A DNA stretch of 10,427 nucleotides, taken from Tannerellaceae bacterium (lineage in GTDB: Bacteria > Bacteroidota > Bacteroidia > Bacteroidales > Tannerellaceae). The position numbers were made by a program, and so were the translations under genes. Below are positions 5,221-10,427 of the stretch, in pieces. The DNA lies in NCBI GenBank assembly GCA_031273385.1, contig JAISRY010000012.1, positions 1 to 10,427 of the forward strand. The letters run 5' to 3'. Every line of letters starts with the position of its first letter. The stretch's first letter is position 1. Below the pieces are notes generated by a model. The model was not told where the DNA came from and searched no databases. It saw nothing but the letters and a program-made list of their open reading frames with translations.

Positions 5221-7233
5221 ATGTTTAAGTTATCAGTGATTGAAAAAGGATTCTTATGTATCTGTATCTGTTTGTTCGCGTCGGTTCATTCGTATGGGCA
5301 GAAGGCGGATACGACGCTTCAGCGCCGCTTGCCGGAGGTGGAGGTGACGGAAAAGGTGCGTCCCTCCGTTACGCGCGAAAGCGCTCCGCTTCAGGTGATC
5401 GACAAGGGGGGCTTTGAGCGGTTGGGGTTGCAGGAGCTGTCGGAAGCTGTCCGCCGCTTTTCGGGCGTGACGGTGAAAGATTATGGCGGTATCGGCGGTT
5501 TGAAGACGGTTTCGGTACGCAGCCTGGGCTCGCAGCATACGGCGGTCAGTTACGATGGCCTGTCCATTACCGACGCACACGGCGGACAGGTGGATATCAG
5601 CCGTTTCTCGTTGGACAACGTCGAGGCGGTCTCCCTGTCGATCGGGCAAACGGACGATATTTTCCAGGCGGCGCGGATGTATGCCTCGTCCGGCGTGTTG
5701 CGCATCTCGACGCGAACTCCCCGTTTTGACACGAAGAATAGCCACGTCGAGGGGCGGGTGGCGGCGGGGCGGTTCGGCATGTTCAACCCCTCGTTGCGCT
5801 ACGACCGGAAGCTCAGCCGGCAATATGCCCTCTCCCTCCATGCCGACTGGCTACGGGCGGACGGGCGGTATCCCTACACCTTTACCAACGGGAATACCGT
5901 GACCGAAGAGAAGCGGAACAACAGCGATATCAGCAGCCTCAGGACGGAACTGAACCTTTTTGCCGACTGGGAGAAAGGCGGGACGCTCCGGCTGAAAGGC
6001 TACTGGTTTGATTCCGGCCGCGGACTGCCCGGGTCGGTGATCCTGTACAACGATTACCATAAGGAGCGGCTTCGCAACCGCAACGGCTTCGTGCAAAGCA
6101 CATACGCCCGCCCGTTCAACGATCGTTTCTCTTTCAAGGCGCAGGGGAAATTCGATTACGCGCATATCCTCTACCGGGATTTCCACAGCAAATATATCGA
6201 CGGCATACAGAAAGATACCTATACCCAAAGGGAGTACTATCTTTCGGCCGCCCTGCTGTATGCGCCGGCGCGAACCCTCTCTTTTTCGTTCGCCGAAGAC
6301 CTTTTTATCAATACGCTGGATGCCAATACGCCGGCCTGCGTTTTCCCCGAACGGTTGACGTCGCTATCCGCCCTTGCCGCGCAGTATAAAGACAGCCGGC
6401 TCACCGCGACGGCCGTCCTGACGGGTACGTTCACCGCCGAACGGGTGGAAAAGGGCGAAGCCGCCCCGGGACGTCGACGCCTGTCGCCCGCCGTAAGCCT
6501 GTCGTACAGGATACTGAACGGGCAAAACCTCAGGGTAAGGCTTTCGTACAAAGACGCTTTCCGTCTTCCCACGTTCAACGACCTCTATTACGACCGCCTG
6601 GGCAATCGCCGGCTGAACCCCGAAAGGGCTTCGCAATACAACGCCGGGCTGACCTGGAGCGGCGATCTGCCGTACCTGGGGATCGACTATATCAGCCTGA
6701 CGGCGGACGCCTACTATAACAAGATATATGACAAGATCGTGGCCATCCCCACTATGTTTATCTGGAAAATGATGAACATGGGAGAGGTGGATATCAAAGG
6801 GGTGGATGTGAACCTCTCCGCCCGTTTCCGCCTGCCCGCCTCCGTCCGTCTCCAGGTGGACGGCGCCTATACGCGGCAGGAGGCGGTGGACGTGACCGAC
6901 AGGGAGGCGAAGACGTATAAGCACCAGTTGCCCTATACGCCCCTACACTCCGGTTCGGCCTCCCTCGCCGTCGAACATCCGTGGCTCAATGCCGGCTGGC
7001 TGCTGACGGCCGTCGGCGACCGTTATTCGCTTCCGCAGAATATGGAGGCCAACCGGATGAAAGGGTATGTGGAGCAACAGCTTACGTTCAGCCGGACGTT
7101 TGCCCTCCGCCGCGCCTCCTCCCTGCGTTTGCAGGCGGAGATCGTCAATGTGGGGAACGTCACCTACGATGTGATCCGCTACTATCCCATGCCGGGGCGT
7201 TCCTACAGGGGAAGTATACGTTATGTTTTCTGA
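5221..7233 (+). CDS. btuB: BtuB-like TonB-dependent vitamin B12 outer-membrane receptor
   Basis: A 670-residue outer-membrane transporter for cobalamin, energised by TonB-ExbBD. The reading frame is open upstream to 4981, but that part is the riboswitch; the ATG at 5221 gives a proper signal peptide (hydrophobic 11-22, likely cleaved after SYG at 26). A TonB-box-like LPEVEVTE lies at 37-44. The plug domain runs about 45-165 with the family signatures SVRSLGSQHTAVSYDGLS and DNVEAVSLSIG, followed by a beta-barrel to the C-terminal strand GSIRYVF, whose final Phe suits assembly by BamA. No N-terminal carboxypeptidase-like domain of the SusC type is present, as expected for the smaller BtuB/iron receptor class. 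Substrate is assigned from the riboswitch and the BtuG- and BtuF-like neighbours, not from the barrel sequence itself. The next gene starts 36 bp downstream. Confidence 0.92.
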   Translation: MFKLSVIEKGFLCICICLFASVHSYGQKADTTLQRRLPEVEVTEKVRPSVTRESAPLQVIDKGGFERLGLQELSEAVRRFSGVTVKDYGGIGGLKTVSVRSLGSQHTAVSYDGLSITDAHGGQVDISRFSLDNVEAVSLSIGQTDDIFQAARMYASSGVLRISTRTPRFDTKNSHVEGRVAAGRFGMFNPSLRYDRKLSRQYALSLHADWLRADGRYPYTFTNGNTVTEEKRNNSDISSLRTELNLFADWEKGGTLRLKGYWFDSGRGLPGSVILYNDYHKERLRNRNGFVQSTYARPFNDRFSFKAQGKFDYAHILYRDFHSKYIDGIQKDTYTQREYYLSAALLYAPARTLSFSFAEDLFINTLDANTPACVFPERLTSLSALAAQYKDSRLTATAVLTGTFTAERVEKGEAAPGRRRLSPAVSLSYRILNGQNLRVRLSYKDAFRLPTFNDLYYDRLGNRRLNPERASQYNAGLTWSGDLPYLGIDYISLTADAYYNKIYDKIVAIPTMFIWKMMNMGEVDIKGVDVNLSARFRLPASVRLQVDGAYTRQEAVDVTDREAKTYKHQLPYTPLHSGSASLAVEHPWLNAGWLLTAVGDRYSLPQNMEANRMKGYVEQQLTFSRTFALRRASSLRLQAEIVNVGNVTYDVIRYYPMPGRSYRGSIRYVF

Positions 7234-7269
7234 CTGTATTTTACTAACTGATTAAATAAAAGTAATCTT

Positions 7270-8949
7270 ATGAATGCGAAAAAGTTTATCTCTCTCTCTC
7301 TTACCTCTTTATTGGTACTCTTCTCGTTGGCGTCGTGCGACGGGAAAGACGATGACCTGTTGACGCCTGCACAGGCGGTCTCCGACCTCTCCTTTACGGA
7401 TACGGATACGGAAGCGGGGAAAATCGCCGGAACGCTCACCTGGACGCTCCCCGATCCCGAAACGAATATCGACGAATATGTCGTCTACCTGGGTGACAAC
7501 AATACGGACAGAAGCGCCGAACTGGGGAAAGTAACGAAAGGGACGACCTCTCTTGACATTCCCCAAGGTACTGTCCACAAGGCGTACCTGCTTGTCGTGG
7601 CAAAGAACGCCGCCGGCGAATCGACCAATATCGCCAGCCTCGCCGTGACCGACCTGCAGCCGGTATTGACGCCCGGACAGGCGGTCTCCAACCTCGCCTT
7701 TACGGATACGGATCCGGAAGCGGGAAAAATCGCCGGGACGCTCACCTGGACGCTCCCCGAATCCGAAACGGATATTGACGAATATGTCGTCTACCTGGGA
7801 GACAACGAGACGGACAAAAACACCGAACTGGGGACGGTAACGAAAGGGACGACCTCTTTCGACGTCCCCGCAGGTACCGGCTACAAGGCTTTCTTCCTGG
7901 TCGTAGCGAAGAATGACGGTGGCGAATCCTCCGATATCGCCGCCCTCGCCGTCACCGACCGGCAGCCGGCCTCTATGGGTTTCTACATCCTCAACAGGGG
8001 GAACTGGAACGAAAACAACGCTTCGCTGGCGTACTACAATTTCACGACGGGCGTAATGACCCCCAACCTCTATCGAACCGCCAACAACGAAGGCTTGGGC
8101 GACGGCGCCGAACAGCTGCTTGTCTACGGCTCGAAAGTCTACGTGACGGTGACGACCTCAAGCCGCCTGGCCGTCATGGAGACAGGCGGGAGGTTGATAC
8201 AGTCGTTGCCCATAAGGAAAGGGAATGTCCCGATGGAGCCCCGCTGTATGGCGGCGCATAACGGCAAGGTATACGTCAGTTATTATGCCGGACATTCGGT
8301 GGCGGTATTGGATACGGCTACGCTCACGATCGAGAAAGAGGTCAGCGTCGGGCGTTATCCCGAGCAGTTGGCCATTACCGGCGGAAAGCTCTACGTCGCC
8401 AATTCGGGCGGGCTTGATGGCAGTACGACAACCGGTTACGGAAAAACGGTTTCGGTGATCGACCTGCAATCGTTTACGGTAGAGAAAGAGATCGAGGTGG
8501 TGATCAATCCCGTCCAGCTGGCCGCCGACAGCCAGGGCGACGTCTACCTGATCTCGATGGGTGACTACGGGACGGTGAAAAACACCTTGCAGCGCATAGA
8601 CGGTGCGACCGGCACGGTCACCACGATGGGAGAGGCTTCGCTGATATCCCTGGTGAACGACAAGCTCTATGCCATATACGCACAATACAACGATCCGAAT
8701 ATCACCTACCGGAAATATGACGCGCTGACGGAGACGGTGGAAAACGACTCTTTCATCACGGACGGGACAAGCATCACCAGCCCGAACGCCCTTGCGGTAG
8801 ACCCGGTCACCGGAAAGATCTATATCACGGATTTCGTCTATGGCTCGACCGCTACGCTGTACCTCTTTTCGGCTGACGGGCGATTGGAGAAGAGAGAGGA
8901 TACGGGAGGGTATGACGCGAAGTGGATGACATTCCTGATCCAACGCTGA
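7270..8949 (+). CDS. btuG: BtuG-like surface B12-binding lipoprotein with duplicated N-terminal domain
   Basis: A 559-residue lipoprotein: lipobox LASC with acylated C23, followed by the acidic stretch DGKDDD, which resembles Bacteroidetes surface-export signals. Residues 31-132 and 133-234 are two tandem domains of exactly 102 residues, about three quarters identical by hand alignment; their TLTWTLP and EYVVYLG strands and closing AKN-GES suggest fibronectin-III/Ig-like folds. Residues about 237-559 form a YncE/DUF5074-type beta-propeller, starting FYILNRGNW and containing VGRYPEQLA, KLYVANSGG and KIYITDF blade motifs. This is the fold of Bacteroides BtuG, which binds cobalamin extremely tightly and caps BtuB. 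The position directly after btuB, under a cobalamin riboswitch, supports the same role here. The N-terminal pair may act as a stalk; that is inference. The stop codon overlaps the next start by one base. Confidence 0.88.
   Translation: MNAKKFISLSLTSLLVLFSLASCDGKDDDLLTPAQAVSDLSFTDTDTEAGKIAGTLTWTLPDPETNIDEYVVYLGDNNTDRSAELGKVTKGTTSLDIPQGTVHKAYLLVVAKNAAGESTNIASLAVTDLQPVLTPGQAVSNLAFTDTDPEAGKIAGTLTWTLPESETDIDEYVVYLGDNETDKNTELGTVTKGTTSFDVPAGTGYKAFFLVVAKNDGGESSDIAALAVTDRQPASMGFYILNRGNWNENNASLAYYNFTTGVMTPNLYRTANNEGLGDGAEQLLVYGSKVYVTVTTSSRLAVMETGGRLIQSLPIRKGNVPMEPRCMAAHNGKVYVSYYAGHSVAVLDTATLTIEKEVSVGRYPEQLAITGGKLYVANSGGLDGSTTTGYGKTVSVIDLQSFTVEKEIEVVINPVQLAADSQGDVYLISMGDYGTVKNTLQRIDGATGTVTTMGEASLISLVNDKLYAIYAQYNDPNITYRKYDALTETVENDSFITDGTSITSPNALAVDPVTGKIYITDFVYGSTATLYLFSADGRLEKREDTGGYDAKWMTFLIQR
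7360..7971 (+). repeat. Two 306-bp in-frame direct repeats within the btuG-like gene
   Basis: 7360-7665 and 7666-7971 are adjacent direct repeats of exactly 306 bp encoding the two 102-residue domains. Long stretches are nearly identical at DNA level, for example around the codons for GKIAGTLTWTLP and DEYVVYLGDN. This points to a fairly recent duplication, and the array could gain or lose units by recombination. The linkers LQPV and RQPA are at matching positions. Confidence 0.9.
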
Positions 8950-10097
8950 TGGGAAAGCATTTTTCTCTGTTTATAATCGGTTTGACCGCCCTGGTCGCCT
9001 CATGCGGGCGACCGGGCAGTCAATCCCCCCCCGCGGAAACGGGTGCCTCTGTCGCCGTCCGTTACGCGAAGGGGTTTCGCATCGAGCGGCACGACACCTA
9101 TACGTCCGTGGAGGTGGCCAATCCCTGGGATACGACCCGCCTGTTGCAACGCTACCTGTTGATCGACAGGGAGCGCCCCCTGCCCGACGGTTTGCCGGAG
9201 GGGACGATCCTCCGAACGCCGTTGCAAAACGTGGCGGTCTATACCTCCGTACATGCCTCGATCATCAGCCAGTTGGGGGAAACCGGCCGCATCACCGGCG
9301 TATGCGAACCCCAGTATATGGCCTCCCTGCCGGTGTTGGAGGGGATACGCGCCGGACGGATCGCCGACCTGGGCATGGCCACTTCGCCCGATGTGGAACG
9401 GATGATGGACATCGGGACGGAATATATCATCGCCTCCCCTTTCCAGAACAGCCATTACGGGCAGGCCGGAAAGCTGGGCATCCCCATTATCGAAGCGGCG
9501 GACTATATGGAGGCGCATCCGCTGGGACGGGCGGAGTGGGGGCGTTTCTACGGCCTACTGTTCCATCAAGAGGCGCTGGCCGACTCTATCTTCCACGAAA
9601 CGGAAGCGCATTACCTCTCCCTCAAAGCGCTGGCCGAGACAGCCCCAACGCGCCCCACCGTTCTGTCGGAGAAGCGTTACGGCTCTTTCTGGTATGTGCC
9701 GTCCGGCGAGAGTTATATCGCCCATTTCTTTGAAGATGCCGGAGCGGATTACCTGTTCGCCGACCTGCCCGGGCAGGGGAGTGCGCCGCTGGCCTTTGAG
9801 ACTGTCCTGGACAGGGCGATCCATGCGGACTTCTGGTTGATCAAATACAACCAGGAGGAGGAGATGACCTACCGCGACCTGCGCGTCGAATACACGCCCT
9901 ACCAACACTTCGACGCCTACTCGAAACACGCCGTCTATACCTGCAACATCGGGAAAACGCCCTACTACGAAGAGACACCCATCCACCCCGATTACCTGCT
10001 GGAAGACCTGATCTGGGTCTTTCACCCCGACCTGCTCCCCGGCTATACGCCGCGCTATTACCGAAAAATGCGAGAAGAGTTGAGAGTTGAGAGTTGA
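8949..10097 (+). CDS. btuF: BtuF-like ABC transporter substrate-binding lipoprotein
   Basis: A 382-residue binding protein. An in-frame ATG at 8922 lies inside the preceding gene and adds nine residues before a typical lipoprotein signal, so I choose ATG 8949: it gives MGKHFSLFIIGLTALVASC with acylated C19 and overlaps the upstream TGA by one base (TGATG), a sign of translational coupling. Residues about 80-360 look like the TroA/BtuF class III fold (Peripla_BP_2), with NVAVYTSVHASIISQLGE, ITGVCEPQY, LGMATSPDVERMMDIGTEYI and KLGIPIIEAADYMEAHPLGR, then a second lobe with RPTVLSEK and ESYIAHFFEDAGADYLF. It should deliver cobalamin from the periplasm to a BtuCD permease. Ferric-siderophore binding is the alternative, made unlikely by the operon. 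The last residues (EELRVES) are encoded by the AGAGTTG repeat. No permease gene follows within the window. Confidence 0.82.
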   Translation: MGKHFSLFIIGLTALVASCGRPGSQSPPAETGASVAVRYAKGFRIERHDTYTSVEVANPWDTTRLLQRYLLIDRERPLPDGLPEGTILRTPLQNVAVYTSVHASIISQLGETGRITGVCEPQYMASLPVLEGIRAGRIADLGMATSPDVERMMDIGTEYIIASPFQNSHYGQAGKLGIPIIEAADYMEAHPLGRAEWGRFYGLLFHQEALADSIFHETEAHYLSLKALAETAPTRPTVLSEKRYGSFWYVPSGESYIAHFFEDAGADYLFADLPGQGSAPLAFETVLDRAIHADFWLIKYNQEEEMTYRDLRVEYTPYQHFDAYSKHAVYTCNIGKTPYYEETPIHPDYLLEDLIWVFHPDLLPGYTPRYYRKMREELRVES

Positions 10098-10103
10098 GAG
10101 TTG
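10076..10103. repeat. AGAGTTG tandem repeat spanning the last stop codon
   Basis: Four perfect 7-bp AGAGTTG units at 10076-10082, 10083-10089, 10090-10096 and 10097-10103. The first three encode the end of the BtuF-like protein, and its TGA stop (10095-10097) sits at the boundary of units three and four. A second, less perfect cluster of the same repeat is found at 10204-10230. Confidence 0.85.
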
Positions 10104-10203
10104 GGAGGCTCCAGGGTCAACGCATTAAAATGTATGTTTCAGTACGCCAATGACGCATGCGATAAATGGCTCTCGTAGAGAGCTAACATAGCTAGGCAAA
10201 GGC
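10104..10203. other. Unexplained 100-bp segment between two AGAGTTG clusters
   Basis: This segment holds no usable open frame. It contains GACGCATGCG with the palindrome GCATGC, and a perfect 6-bp hairpin GCTCTC-GTA-GAGAGC at 10169-10183 without a T tract after it. Because the same 7-bp repeat lies on both sides, it looks as if it were inserted into, or mobilised with, a repeat run. I do not recognise it. Confidence 0.4.
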
Positions 10204-10230
10204 GAGTTGAGAGTTGAGAATTGAGAGAGA
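10204..10230. repeat. Second GAGTTGA repeat cluster
   Basis: Units GAGTTGA, GAGTTGA and GAATTGA at 10204-10224 are followed by GAGAGA. It is the same 7-bp family as the cluster at 10076-10103. It is followed at about 10238-10266 by a GC-rich REP-like stretch (CACTCGCTGCGCTCGGTCGA) leading to the foldback element. Confidence 0.75.
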
Positions 10231-10280
10231 AGGTGTCTCCACTCGCTGCGCTCGGTCGACATGACGTTCTTGCTTGCGCT

Positions 10281-10427
10281 CGGTTATAATGACGACGAAT
10301 AGCAATCACCTGAAAATCAAATAGTACCCGTCATTGCGAGTACCCAATAAACTGCGTTTATCAAAAAGGGGAAATGACGAGAATTGATTGATTTTTAGCC
10401 GATTGTAAATTCTCGTCATTATAAACG
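10281..10427. repeat. Foldback element, copy 2 (short right arm, reversed loop)
   Basis: 10284-10385 matches the left arm of copy 1, with several substitutions and a net 3-bp shortening near 10320. The 22-nt loop at 10386-10407 is the exact reverse complement of the copy 1 loop. The right arm is only 20 bp (10408-10427): AATTCTCGTCATT and then directly ATAAACG, as if about 85 bp had been lost by recombination between two CGTCATT motifs of the arm. The two outer ends form a 15-bp terminal inverted repeat, CGTTTATAATGACGA with one mismatch. The element ends exactly at the last base of the window. Confidence 0.85.

Noticed and set aside
8158..8943. 261-codon open frame on the minus strand
   Set aside because: Antisense to the beta-propeller of the BtuG-like gene; no motif and no promoter seen.
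10168..10184. Intrinsic terminator of the B12 operon
   Set aside because: The hairpin is perfect but short, and it is followed by TAACATAGC with no run of T.

Overview
The window looks like a chromosomal segment of a fairly GC-rich member of the Bacteroidales. This rests on three things: Bacteroidetes-type promoters (TTTG, 19 bases, then TAnnTTTG), weak Shine-Dalgarno sequences, and a SusC/BtuB-type outer-membrane receptor next to surface lipoproteins. I cannot fix the genus; a Tannerellaceae- or Alistipes-like organism is a guess. All six protein genes lie on the + strand.

Left part (1-4416). Four 21-bp tandem repeats sit at the very edge. A well-matched promoter then drives a ~98-nt RNA gene that I read as the small bacterial signal recognition particle RNA, with its own terminator. 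Three protein genes follow: a polytopic membrane glycosyltransferase of the GT87/DUF2029 type, a complete M24 (Xaa-Pro type) metallopeptidase, and an exported alkaline phosphatase. The peptidase and phosphatase are 10 bases apart and probably co-transcribed.

Middle (4417-4975). About 560 bp without a protein gene, packed with short repeat families: TGAATAG runs starting at the phosphatase stop codon, five TTAAG blocks exactly 9 bp apart inside a hairpin, three 22-bp units carrying the palindrome AGTATGCATACT, and a foldback element with two 105-bp arms around a 22-nt loop.

Right part (4976-10097). A vitamin B12 uptake operon. A cobalamin riboswitch leads into a BtuB-like TonB-dependent receptor (true start 5221). 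Next is a BtuG-like surface lipoprotein with two near-identical N-terminal domains before its beta-propeller, then a BtuF-like substrate-binding lipoprotein whose start overlaps the btuG stop. By analogy with Bacteroides, BtuG captures B12 on the cell surface, BtuB imports it using TonB, and the binding protein hands it to an inner-membrane BtuCD transporter. No btuC or btuD lies in the window.

Right edge (10098-10427). AGAGTTG repeats beginning inside the last coding sequence, an unexplained ~100-bp segment, a REP-like GC-rich stretch, and a second, rearranged copy of the foldback element running to the final base. I see no clear undescribed gene system. The repeat elements, the BtuG domain duplication and the SRP RNA loop are the items most worth a second look.
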